NCBI GenBank assembly: GCA_002013415.1
Contig: MAEX01000001.1
Span: forward strand, 372,001 to 436,000
Length of the DNA stretch: 64,000 bases
Source of the DNA: Mycobacterium sp. D16Q14
Lineage (GTDB): Bacteria; Actinomycetota; Actinomycetes; Mycobacteriales; Mycobacteriaceae
Reading direction: 5' to 3'
Positions 7,377-15,244 of the stretch are shown here, in pieces. Numbering within the stretch: position 1 is the first letter of the stretch; each line of letters starts with the position of its first letter. A program made the position numbers and the translations under genes. Below the pieces are notes generated by a model. It was not told where the DNA came from. It searched no databases and saw nothing but the letters and a program-made list of their open reading frames with translations.

Positions 7377-8699
7377 TCAACTGACCGGTGAGCGGCCATT
7401 CGACGCACGCTCAGCAGCCTCCAGCAGGGCGTCCCGGAACTGCGGATGCGCGATGGCCGCCAGCGCCTCGCCGCGCTCTCGCACCGTCCTGCCCTCCAAT
7501 TCCGCAGCGCCGTACTCGGTGACGATCACGTCGACCTGGTGACGCGGCGTGGTGACGACGACACCGGGACCAAACCACGGCACGATGCGCGACTGCACCA
7601 CACCGTCCTTCTCGAATGTCGAAGGCAGACAGATCAACGACCGGTCCGACAGCTCCAGCCCGGCTCCTGCCACAAAGTCCTCGGCACCGCCGATTCCGCT
7701 GAACTGCCCTCCGGCGATGGTGTCGGCGACAACCTGCCCCTGGATGTCGATCGCGAGCGCACCGTTGATCGAGATCATGTCGTTGTTGGCGCCAATCACC
7801 TCGGGTGCGTTGACAATCTCCACCGGGAGGAACGCAACATCGGGATTGCCGTCCAGCCACGCATAGAGATCCGGTGACCCGAAGGCGAAGGTCGTCACAC
7901 TCACGCCGTCGTACTGCCCCTTACCGGTGTTGGTGACCTTTCCTGCGCGGTGCAGTTGCATGCAGCCGTCGGTGAACATCTCGCTGTGCAGCCCGTAGCT
8001 GCCGCCGTCCCCCTCGGCCAACAAGGTCGCAATCTGGTTGGGAATAGCCCCGATTCCGGTTTGCAATGTCGACCCCGAGCCGATGAACGCCACGGCGTGT
8101 TGGGCGATCGCCTGATCGATATCCGACGGCTTCCCATCGCCGCCGGGTAGCGCCAGCGGTGCATCCGTCGAGTGCACCAGGATGTCGATCTCGTCAATGT
8201 GTAGCGCGTGGCGATGCTGCTCCCCGAACCCGAATGTGCGCGGATATCCTTCTGAGACTTCGACAATGAGCAGTCGCTCCGGATCAGCGCCCACGCGCCG
8301 CAACTCGCCGATCGTCCCGCCCGCGTGCAGCGACAGCGAGCACCAGCCGTCGGCATCGGGCGGCGTCGCGACGGTCGTCATCACCCGCGGTGACTGGCGC
8401 TCAAGCAGCGGGCCGAACCGGCGGAAGTCCGCAGCGGCGAATTCGATATCGGCGCCCATATCCCGCAGCGCGCGCTCGATCGGCCCGAAGAAGCCCGACA
8501 GGTAGTGCACGCCGGGGCGGGAGAACAGTTCGGTGCCGACCGCGAGCAGCGCGCCGTACACGCGCAAATCGGTCCAGTCCTGGCGCACGCCGAGGGCACG
8601 CAGGAAGGCCGGCGGCTGGCCGGGGCCCAGCGGGATTCCCAATGTGTCGGTAGCCCCCAACAGTGCGGCGGCTTGTTCGGCGGTGAGCTCCTGCGGCAT
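7377..8699 (-). CDS. acetyl-CoA hydrolase/transferase family (4-hydroxybutyrate CoA-transferase type)
   Basis: 440 aa from ATG 8699. Family I CoA-transferase fold in two halves. The later half contains QTGIGAIPNQIATLLAEG (about 215-232) and GLHSEMFTDG. The glutamate in HSEM is the likely covalent CoA carrier, and the GGIGGAEDFV-type loop is present as FSGIGGAEDFVAGA. It moves CoA between short acids (acetate, butyrate or hydroxybutyrate; the exact acid cannot be told). It is monocistronic and divergent from the ABC transporter genes; the 165-nt gap holds inverted repeats at 8769-8784 and 8835-8847. An extra 24 residues are possible upstream but do not look like family sequence. Confidence 0.85.
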   Translation of the reverse strand: MPQELTAEQAAALLGATDTLGIPLGPGQPPAFLRALGVRQDWTDLRVYGALLAVGTELFSRPGVHYLSGFFGPIERALRDMGADIEFAAADFRRFGPLLERQSPRVMTTVATPPDADGWCSLSLHAGGTIGELRRVGADPERLLIVEVSEGYPRTFGFGEQHRHALHIDEIDILVHSTDAPLALPGGDGKPSDIDQAIAQHAVAFIGSGSTLQTGIGAIPNQIATLLAEGDGGSYGLHSEMFTDGCMQLHRAGKVTNTGKGQYDGVSVTTFAFGSPDLYAWLDGNPDVAFLPVEIVNAPEVIGANNDMISINGALAIDIQGQVVADTIAGGQFSGIGGAEDFVAGAGLELSDRSLICLPSTFEKDGVVQSRIVPWFGPGVVVTTPRHQVDVIVTEYGAAELEGRTVRERGEALAAIAHPQFRDALLEAAERASNGRSPVS

Positions 8700-8834
8700 G
8701 GCACCAATCTTGCATGAACCGGTGGTCGACGGTTGGCCGACCGGGTTGTGGTGCTCACCTAAGAACCTCACATAAGCCCATGTGGCGAGGGCGCCGGGAG
8801 TAGGCTCCGCATATCCCGACCGTGCCTCCGCGCG

Positions 8835-8847
8835 CCGGGTAACCCGG
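8835..8847. promoter_or_regulatory. 13-bp inverted repeat upstream of the ABC transporter operon
   Basis: CCGGGT-A-ACCCGG, perfect 6-1-6, 17 nt before the TTG start of the ATPase gene and just ahead of its RBS (GGGAGG 8854-8859). A second imperfect palindrome, CACAT-N6-ATGTG, lies at 8769-8784. Either could bind a regulator of the divergent pair. Confidence 0.3.
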
Positions 8848-8864
8848 TCTCGCGGGAGGCCACC

Positions 8865-9602
8865 TTGAGACGACTGGACAACGCCGATACGACCCGGCGC
8901 GAACTGACCATCGAACTGCGCAATGTAGTGCGCGAGTACAGGGTTGGTGGGCAGACGGTGCGCGCCCTCGACGAGATCAGCCTGCGCCTGTCCGGCGGCC
9001 AGTTCGTGTCGGTCATCGGGCCATCGGGGGCCGGGAAAAGCACACTGCTACATCTACTCGGGGCGTTGGACTCTCCCGACTCGGGATCGATCACCTTCGA
9101 CGGCGAGGAGATCGGCAGGCTCCGCGACGTGCAGCAGTCGGAGTTCCGCCATCATCGGGTCGGGTTTGTCTTTCAGTTCTTCAACCTGCTGCCGACGCTG
9201 TCGGCGTGGGAGAACGTGGCGGTGCCGAAGCTGCTCGACGGCATCCGGCTGGGCAAGGTCAAAGCGGACGCGGTTCGACTGCTGGACCGGGTCGGCCTCG
9301 GTAAGCGGACCGAACACCGCCCGGCCGAACTGTCCGGTGGCGAGATGCAACGCGTCGCGGTGGCGCGAGCCATGATGATGGACCCACCGCTGATCCTTGC
9401 CGACGAACCCACCGGGAACCTGGATTCCCACACGGGCACCGCCATCCTGGCCCTCCTCGCCGAGGTCGCCCATGAAGAAGGCTCCGGCCGCCTCGTGGTG
9501 ATGGTGACCCACAACGCCGACGCCGCCGCGGCAACCGATCGGGTCATCACACTGCAGGACGGTCGGCTCGGTTCCGACGAGATGTCGGTGGCGCCAGGGT
9601 GA
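8865..9602 (+). CDS. ABC transporter ATP-binding protein (MacB/LolD type)
   Basis: 245 aa from TTG 8865, preceded by GGGAGG with a 5-nt spacer. Walker A GPSGAGKST (about residues 52-60), Q-loop VFQFFNLLPTLSAWENV, signature LSGGEMQRVAVARAM, Walker B LILADEPTGNLD and switch histidine in VMVTHN: all intact. The FQFFNLLPTL Q-loop and NLD ending are typical of MacB/LolD/FtsE-type mechanotransmission ABCs. Its stop overlaps the permease start in GTGA. Size and partner match M. tuberculosis Rv0986/Rv0987, annotated as an adhesion-component exporter and linked to host-cell interaction. Substrate unknown. Confidence 0.9.
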   Translation: MRRLDNADTTRRELTIELRNVVREYRVGGQTVRALDEISLRLSGGQFVSVIGPSGAGKSTLLHLLGALDSPDSGSITFDGEEIGRLRDVQQSEFRHHRVGFVFQFFNLLPTLSAWENVAVPKLLDGIRLGKVKADAVRLLDRVGLGKRTEHRPAELSGGEMQRVAVARAMMMDPPLILADEPTGNLDSHTGTAILALLAEVAHEEGSGRLVVMVTHNADAAAATDRVITLQDGRLGSDEMSVAPG

Positions 9603-12130
9603 GTGGCCGCGGACGCCAGGAGCAGCACGGCACCGGAGCCACCATCGCCGCCGCAGCGAGCAGGCTACGTGTGTTCAGTCTGCGCGAATTGACCGTACAT
9701 CGTCGACGCACCATAGCCTCGATCGCCGTAATGGCAGTTTCTGCAATGTATCTCGTCGCGATATTCGGAATCTTCGGGTCGATCACCGGATCGGTCAACC
9801 GGTTGGCGGACGGAGTCGCCGGCGTCGCCGCACTCGAGGTATCGGGTATCACCGATGCGGGGTTCCCCGAAGCGGTCTTGGCCGATGTCGCCAAGATTCC
9901 CGGAGTCGCGACCGCGGCACCGATGATCCGGATGTCCGCACCCACAGATTCGGAACCGGTTCTGCTATTCGGCGCCGACGACCGCAGCGCCGCATTGGAA
10001 GGCGCCCTGAAAGATGCTGTCGGAGTCAAGGTTGATGCACCCTCGCGGACGGCCGCCGGTGTGCAGATCGGGCCGTCCGTCGGTCACGCGAAGGGCGATA
10101 CATTCCGGCTTGGCTCAGGTTCGGTGACCGTCGCCGAGGTGCTCACGGGCAAGCAACTCGCGGATCTCAACGGCGGGCACTATGTGCTCGCCGCACTGCC
10201 GTTGGCGCAGGAGGTCACCGGACGGCGCGGTCAGCTCGATTCGATTCTGGTCACCACGACACCGGGTGCGGATCTGGCCGCGGTCCGGGATGCGGTCACG
10301 GCCGCCGTGAACGGCCGGGCGATCGTCGCCGATCCGAGCCTGCGGGCGGTGCGAGCCGGCGACGGTGTCAAGCTCATGAACTACATGGCCCTGATGGGCG
10401 CGGCCGTCGCGTTGGTGGTCGGGGCCTTCCTGATCTACACGACGATGACCATGGCGATTGCCCAACGCCGCCCGGTCATCTCTATGCTGCGCGCAATCGG
10501 CGGCCGCCGCGTGACGATCGTGCGCGACATGCTCGCCGAGGCCGCGATCCTCGGGCTGATCGGCGGCGCCATCGGTTCAACCCTCGGAATACTGCTGGGC
10601 CAAAAGGCGATTGGTCGTTTGCCGCCGACGGTAACCCAAGGGCTCGAAGCCCGCATCGAGTACTGGCTGCCCGACTACGCGATCCCGGCTGCCGTCGCCG
10701 CGACGGCACTCACCAGCGTGGCCGCGTCGGCGATGGCCGCGCGGCAGGTATACAAAGTGTCACCGATCGAGGCGCTGGCACCCGTCGGAGTTTCCGTGGC
10801 CGACAACGTGCCGCGTTGGCTGCGTATCGCCAGCGGAGTCGTGGCCGTGGCGGTGTTGGCAGCATCGCTCCTGACGGTGCTCTACCAACCAGGGGCGCTC
10901 GCCTTCGTCGCGATCGCCGCCCTGTTCGTCGCCGAGATCGCGCTGGGCTTCGCGCTCGCCGGACCCATCGTCAGCGCGACAGCCACCGTGGCACGAATGT
11001 TCGGTTCACCCGGGGCGCTGGCGGCGCCGACAGTCCAGCGCGCGCCACGGCGGGTCTGGGCCACCGTGATGACCGTGCTCATCGCCGTGGTCACCACCGT
11101 GGTGATCACCGGGACGAACAACGACATGATCCGATCCGCGCGCGCCATCTTCGCACCCGTCGCCGATGTCGATGTCTGGGTGAGCGCCAACTCACCCGAC
11201 CGCTATCCCACCGACGTTCTGCCGCAAGGTCTTACCGAGAAGGTGGTAGCGGTGCCGGGTGTCGCGAACGTCGCCGAAGGCGCCTCCGGATTCGCCGTGG
11301 TCGGCGGCACACGCGTGATGCTCGATGGATTCTCCCCCGGTACCCACGATCCGCTCTTTCGCGCGCTCGACGAATGGGTACGCCACGACGTGCTCGACGG
11401 CCGGGGCGTGGTGCTCTCCCAGAACCTGGGTAAGACTCTCGGCGTCCAGGTGGGCGACGAATTGCAGTTGCAAACACCCCACGGCCCTCAGCGGACGCCC
11501 GTGCTGGCCCTGGTGCCCTATTTCTCGACGGTCATCGGCACCGTCGGGATGAGTCTGGATCACCTGCGGGCATGGTTTGACCGCCCCGGCACGACGACAC
11601 TCCAAATCACCGCCGCCGACGGCGCAGATCCGGGACGGCTGCTGGCCGACGTCCGCGGTGTGGTGCCCGCACCGAACTACGTGTACGACGGCCGCGCGGC
11701 GTTGGCCGGTCTGGAAGCTCCACTGCACCAGAGCATGCTGATCGCCAACGCCGTGTGGATCATCGTGGTGTTCGTCGCCGCGGTCGCGCTGCTGAACACG
11801 CTGACGCTTTCGGTACTCGAACGACGCCGGGAAATCGGTGTGCTGCGGGCCATGGGATCCAGCCGCCGGTACACCTTGTGCATGGTTCTTGCCGAGGCCG
11901 CGGCCATCGGCGTCGTGGGCGGTGCCTCGGGGCTGCTGGTCGGTCTGGTCGATCAGTGGCTGTTCAGCCTCGTCAGCGGCACCGTCATGAACTTCAACGT
12001 CACCTTCCGGACGAGCCCGATGGCGATGGTCTTCACCGTGGGCGCGCTGGCGATCAGCCTGTTGGGCTCGGTCCCACCCGCACGGCGCGCGGCGCGGCTC
12101 AACATCATCGAGGCCGTCAGTGTCGAATAA
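9599..12130 (+). CDS. ABC transporter permease, double FtsX/MacB type
   Basis: 843 aa from GTG 9599, overlapping the ATPase by GTGA. An N-terminal helix (IASIAVMAVSAMYLVAIFGIFG, about 39-60) precedes a large extracytoplasmic region (about 65-255). Three helices follow with the FtsX signature (ALMGAAVALVVGAFLIYTTM; RRPVISMLRAIGGRR; AIPAAVAATALTSVAAS). A second copy of the same layout follows: helices about 400-460 and a helix near 490-510 (VWATVMTVLIAVVTTVVITG), another extracytoplasmic region, and three C-terminal helices with RRREIGVLRAMGSSRR. This is the two-FtsX architecture of about 850-aa Rv0987-like permeases. It probably drives lipids or a lipoprotein across or out of the membrane. Confidence 0.9.
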   Translation: MSGRGRQEQHGTGATIAAAASRLRVFSLRELTVHRRRTIASIAVMAVSAMYLVAIFGIFGSITGSVNRLADGVAGVAALEVSGITDAGFPEAVLADVAKIPGVATAAPMIRMSAPTDSEPVLLFGADDRSAALEGALKDAVGVKVDAPSRTAAGVQIGPSVGHAKGDTFRLGSGSVTVAEVLTGKQLADLNGGHYVLAALPLAQEVTGRRGQLDSILVTTTPGADLAAVRDAVTAAVNGRAIVADPSLRAVRAGDGVKLMNYMALMGAAVALVVGAFLIYTTMTMAIAQRRPVISMLRAIGGRRVTIVRDMLAEAAILGLIGGAIGSTLGILLGQKAIGRLPPTVTQGLEARIEYWLPDYAIPAAVAATALTSVAASAMAARQVYKVSPIEALAPVGVSVADNVPRWLRIASGVVAVAVLAASLLTVLYQPGALAFVAIAALFVAEIALGFALAGPIVSATATVARMFGSPGALAAPTVQRAPRRVWATVMTVLIAVVTTVVITGTNNDMIRSARAIFAPVADVDVWVSANSPDRYPTDVLPQGLTEKVVAVPGVANVAEGASGFAVVGGTRVMLDGFSPGTHDPLFRALDEWVRHDVLDGRGVVLSQNLGKTLGVQVGDELQLQTPHGPQRTPVLALVPYFSTVIGTVGMSLDHLRAWFDRPGTTTLQITAADGADPGRLLADVRGVVPAPNYVYDGRAALAGLEAPLHQSMLIANAVWIIVVFVAAVALLNTLTLSVLERRREIGVLRAMGSSRRYTLCMVLAEAAAIGVVGGASGLLVGLVDQWLFSLVSGTVMNFNVTFRTSPMAMVFTVGALAISLLGSVPPARRAARLNIIEAVSVE

Positions 12131-12769
12131 CTATGTGGAACAGCGCTCCTCGGCTACGGTAGCGACGCCTTGCAGGTGAGGTGTGCACGGCGGCGGCACC
12201 ATGGTTCGCCGAACGTTGCGCAGTCCCCTGGTATCGAATCCGGCGGCGGCAATCGCTTCGACGGTCCGGCGGTTCGGCTCGCACCCGGAGGCAAGCCACG
12301 ACCATGGCGTGGCGATCAGATCCTGGAATCGCCCCATCACGCCGTCCCCGCGGACATGCTCGAGGACCACCAACCTGCCTCCCGGGACGAGCACCCGCCG
12401 GATCTCGCCGAGGGTTGCGGCCACATCGTCGACCGAGCACAGCACCAGCCCGACATGCACCGAGTCGAAACTATTGTCCGGGAACGGTATCGACTCCCCG
12501 ACCCCATCCAGGATCTCGACGTCCACGCCGCGGCGGCGTGCAAGGGCGCCGGCCATCCGACGCATCGCCGCCTCCGGCTCGACCGCCGCGACCGATGTCA
12601 CCGCGGGCGGAAGGAACATGAGGTCGGTTCCCGGGCCAACGCCCACGATCAGCAGTCTGCCCGTCGCATGACTCATCGCCTCACGCCGGTATCGTCGATA
12701 GAACAGTCGGTCGAATATCGGCATGCCGAGCCGATATACGTATGGGAACAACGGATTACGGTGCTTCAC
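12131..12769 (-). CDS. class I SAM-dependent methyltransferase
   Basis: 212 aa. SAM-binding motif I is GRLLIVGVGPGTDLMFLP (about residues 37-54), the acidic end of strand 2 is VAAVEPEAAM, and DNSFDSVHVGLVLCSVDD is the Methyltransf_11 post-I and motif II region. The N-terminus (FPYVYRLGMPIFDRLFYRRYRR) resembles the membrane-associating start of UbiE/phospholipid-methyltransferase-like enzymes. It is last in a three-gene operon (monooxygenase, DUF4389, methyltransferase) coupled by overlaps, so it probably methylates the same hydrophobic substrate (inference). Its stop directly abuts the stop of the convergent ABC permease. Confidence 0.85.
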   Translation of the reverse strand: MKHRNPLFPYVYRLGMPIFDRLFYRRYRREAMSHATGRLLIVGVGPGTDLMFLPPAVTSVAAVEPEAAMRRMAGALARRRGVDVEILDGVGESIPFPDNSFDSVHVGLVLCSVDDVAATLGEIRRVLVPGGRLVVLEHVRGDGVMGRFQDLIATPWSWLASGCEPNRRTVEAIAAAGFDTRGLRNVRRTMVPPPCTPHLQGVATVAEERCST

Positions 12770-13365
12770 GTGTCACCACCACCCAAATCCATTCGGAATG
12801 AAGGATATTCGTCGCACATCAACGAGACGTACACCGCCACCCGGTAACGCCACCGCACGATTCCCATGAGGAGGTCAAACATGCCTGGCGACACCGTTCC
12901 TCTGGCCAACAACCGCACCGCGGAAATTACGGCCAGAACCTGCAGCAGGGGCTCCATGGCCCAGCAGATGATGATCTGCGGCAGTGCCAGCAGCAGTTTC
13001 ACCAGCACCGCCCAACGGGTGAGTTGTTCCGGATAGTCGACGTCCAGTTCGCCGGGATAGTCGGGTCGCGCGGCGAGCGTGAAAGGCGGATACCTATCTG
13101 TGCTGTTCATCGGAAACCGGTAGTTCATCACCCGCCAGGACCAGCGCAGCACCCCGACGTTGAAGTCGAAGATGCTCCGCGGATATCGCCCGGTGAACAA
13201 GATCGCGATACCGGCGACGACGGTCAGCACCGGATACACCACATAGAGGACGATCAATATGGGGTAGTGCGGGGCCGCCAGCACGCACCATTTGACGAGA
13301 AAGAGCCAACGCGAGGGCGCGTCGATCGCGCCTCGCACGCGGACGGCGCCGGACGGCACGGCCAT
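12766..13365 (-). CDS. DUF4389 integral membrane protein
   Basis: 199 aa from ATG 13365. The ATG shares its A with the TGA of the upstream monooxygenase (TGATG), which favours this start over an ATG 4 codons earlier. Two hydrophobic regions: FLVKWCVLAAPHYPILIVLYVVYPVLTVVAGIAILF (about 21-58) and WAVLVKLLLALPQIIICWAMEPLLQVLAVISAVRLLA (about 118-155). After each comes the DUF4389 repeat (TGRYPRSIFDFNVGVLRWSWRVMNYRFPMNSTDRYPPF; SPGMFDLLMGIVRWRYRVAVYVSLMCDEYPSF), so the protein is an internal duplication. Function unknown; possibly a membrane anchor or channel for the enzymes beside it. Confidence 0.8.
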   Translation of the reverse strand: MAVPSGAVRVRGAIDAPSRWLFLVKWCVLAAPHYPILIVLYVVYPVLTVVAGIAILFTGRYPRSIFDFNVGVLRWSWRVMNYRFPMNSTDRYPPFTLAARPDYPGELDVDYPEQLTRWAVLVKLLLALPQIIICWAMEPLLQVLAVISAVRLLARGTVSPGMFDLLMGIVRWRYRVAVYVSLMCDEYPSFRMDLGGGDT

Positions 13366-14570
13366 CACGGCCGGCAAGCTGTGTCGGCGGCATGGCCCCG
13401 GTTGATGTCAGCGGCCATCCGGCGATGACTCACCGACTGTAAGAACGTCGCCAGCGCCCATGTCATGAAACGGTCCGAGACCATCGCCGCCGTCCTCAGC
13501 ACGGCCTCACCGTGCGAAACCTGAAGCGAGGCAACCCGGGACACGGCCGCAGCACGGCGTCGGCGGGTCTTCTCATACCAGCGCAGCGCATCGGGCAGGT
13601 CAGTGTTGGCGCCGCGCTGAAATTCCGAAACTGCCTTGCACAGCACCATCGTGTCGAGCAGTGCCTGGTTGGCCCCTTGCGCCAGGGTGGGCGGCATGGT
13701 GTGGGCCGCATCGCCGAGCAGGGTCAGCGCGCCGTGACCCGGTCGGGGAATGGGATGACGGAAATGGGGATAGGGCGAATGGGCCAAATCGTCGTCGGTG
13801 AGCGTGGCAAGCACTCGATCGACGGGCTCGGACCACCCGGAGAACGTGGACCGGATCATGTCGATCGGGCGTGCCGGCCGGACAAAGCCGGACGACCAGG
13901 GCAGGTCGAACCACCACTGCACCTCGGAGCCTCCGGCCGGCCACAGGCCGAGGCTTCCGCGCTCACCGATGATGACGAAGGCGACGCGCTCATCGGCGCC
14001 ATCCGGGAGGGTTGTCAGTCCCTGCCAACTGCACCAGCCCGTCGGCTCCCCGCGCCCCGCACCGACAACATCGCGGACCATCGAATGCCTGCCGTCGGCT
14101 CCGATCACCAGGTCTCCCTGCGCCACGCTGCCGTCTGCGAACTCGACCCGGGCCCCGTCGCCGTTGCCCACCGCTCCGACGGCCCGGGCATTACACCGAA
14201 TACGTTCCGCTGGAAAATCTTTCAGTAGCCGCTCAAGCAGGACATGACGCGGGACCATCCGAACCGGCTCGCCCAGCCGGTCGGCGATCGTGGCCACGTC
14301 CAAGGTGGCCAGTGGGCGCCCCGTCGACGTCATGACCCGCACAGTGGACAGCTGCTGGCCGGCCCGGTCCATGTCCACGCCCAGCTGTCTTAGCACCGTC
14401 GCGCCGTTAGACCAGATGGTCACCGCACCGCCACCGGCCTGTACATCGGGGCGCTGCTCGTAGACGGTGACGTCATGGCCGGCGCGTAATAACCCCCGCG
14501 CGATGGAGATTCCGCCGACACCGGCGCCGACGACCAGGACCCGCAACGACGGCGCCTTCGCTGCTGGCAT
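13365..14570 (-). CDS. FAD-dependent monooxygenase (aromatic-ring hydroxylase type)
   Basis: 401 aa from ATG 14570; a GTG at 14609 would add 13 residues rich in Arg/Lys. FAD motif 1: VLVVGAGVGGISIARGLLRAGHDVTVYEQRP. DG motif: LVIGADGRHSMVR (about residues 150-162). GD motif: LTLLGDAAHTMPPTLAQGANQALLD (about 275-299). All three mark class A flavoprotein monooxygenases that use NAD(P)H and O2. First gene of a coupled operon with a DUF4389 membrane protein and a methyltransferase, suggesting hydroxylation followed by methylation of a lipid-soluble ring compound (inference). Substrate unknown. Confidence 0.87.
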   Translation of the reverse strand: MPAAKAPSLRVLVVGAGVGGISIARGLLRAGHDVTVYEQRPDVQAGGGAVTIWSNGATVLRQLGVDMDRAGQQLSTVRVMTSTGRPLATLDVATIADRLGEPVRMVPRHVLLERLLKDFPAERIRCNARAVGAVGNGDGARVEFADGSVAQGDLVIGADGRHSMVRDVVGAGRGEPTGWCSWQGLTTLPDGADERVAFVIIGERGSLGLWPAGGSEVQWWFDLPWSSGFVRPARPIDMIRSTFSGWSEPVDRVLATLTDDDLAHSPYPHFRHPIPRPGHGALTLLGDAAHTMPPTLAQGANQALLDTMVLCKAVSEFQRGANTDLPDALRWYEKTRRRRAAAVSRVASLQVSHGEAVLRTAAMVSDRFMTWALATFLQSVSHRRMAADINRGHAADTACRP

Positions 14571-14708
14571 CAGCTTCGTGGGTCGGCTCGTGAGCCGTTT
14601 TGGCTCCACGGGCTCAATGTATGACCGCGACGAGCGCGTTGTATAGGTTTTGGCGACTGGAGCGAAACGACCGTCAGCTCAGCGCCTTTACCGCTTCACT
14701 CTCTGTGA

Positions 14709-14747
14709 CCCCAGTCGGACTCGAATCGGCACTTGGCGGATCTCAGG
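14709..14747. repeat. diverged 3' half of tRNA-Leu, probable distal att site
   Basis: Direct repeat of 17534-17572. The first 33 positions differ at only two places (14726, 14729), and three more differences lie in the anticodon part (14742, 14744, 14746). It covers the T-arm, variable loop, 3' anticodon arm and part of the acceptor stem, and lacks the 5' half, so it is not a tRNA gene. The rest of 14571-14842 shows nothing else that I can name. Confidence 0.7.
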
Positions 14748-14842
14748 CCGGAACGCGGACCTACCCGAGGGACCACGCGAAACATAGTCAGTCGGGGCGG
14801 GCCTTCTGCCCATCGACACCCGCCGGCTGAGGTACCCCATAG

Positions 14843-15244
14843 TTACAGAGGCTCGCCGATGTCGGGCAGTAGTGCTATGTCCTGTGGTTGCCCGTTGCGG
14901 AACATGGCCGCTGTTTCACGGACCCGCCTCTTTCCCCACTCGGGGTTTAACTTGCTCAGTATTTCGTACTCGACATAGAAGAGATCCTTCCTGTTACCAG
15001 TCGATCTCGAAGCAATGCTGAAGACGATCCCGCCGCAATACCAATACAGAACATCATCTAGGTCGCCTATCTTGTCAAAGCTCAATTTGCCACGCTCGAA
15101 GAACGTGTAGTGGTACGCACCCGAGTCGTCCATGTAGATGTTGAGACCGTCGTTTGTCCGTAGGCCAACAGGGACGGTGTCAACTCCTAGAGATTCCGAC
15201 AATCGGTCGATCTCGGATTGCAGTGCTTGCGCTTTATCGTCCAA
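14843..15244 (-). CDS. Imm63-like immunity protein for the TNT toxin
   Basis: 133 aa from TTG 15244, which overlaps the toxin stop by 11 nt, so translation is coupled. Features match immunity-protein family 63: a GAYHYTFFERGK strand pair (about 38-49), then DLDDVLYWYCGGIVFSIASR (about 61-80), NRKDLFYVEYEILSKLNPEWGKR (about 84-106) and a short tail. It lacks a signal peptide, so it should neutralise the toxin in the cytosol before secretion. In M. tuberculosis the analogous partner of CpnT is IFT (Rv3902c). The family call is from motif memory; the role is strongly supported by position directly after the toxin. Confidence 0.7.
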   Translation of the reverse strand: MDDKAQALQSEIDRLSESLGVDTVPVGLRTNDGLNIYMDDSGAYHYTFFERGKLSFDKIGDLDDVLYWYCGGIVFSIASRSTGNRKDLFYVEYEILSKLNPEWGKRRVRETAAMFRNGQPQDIALLPDIGEPL

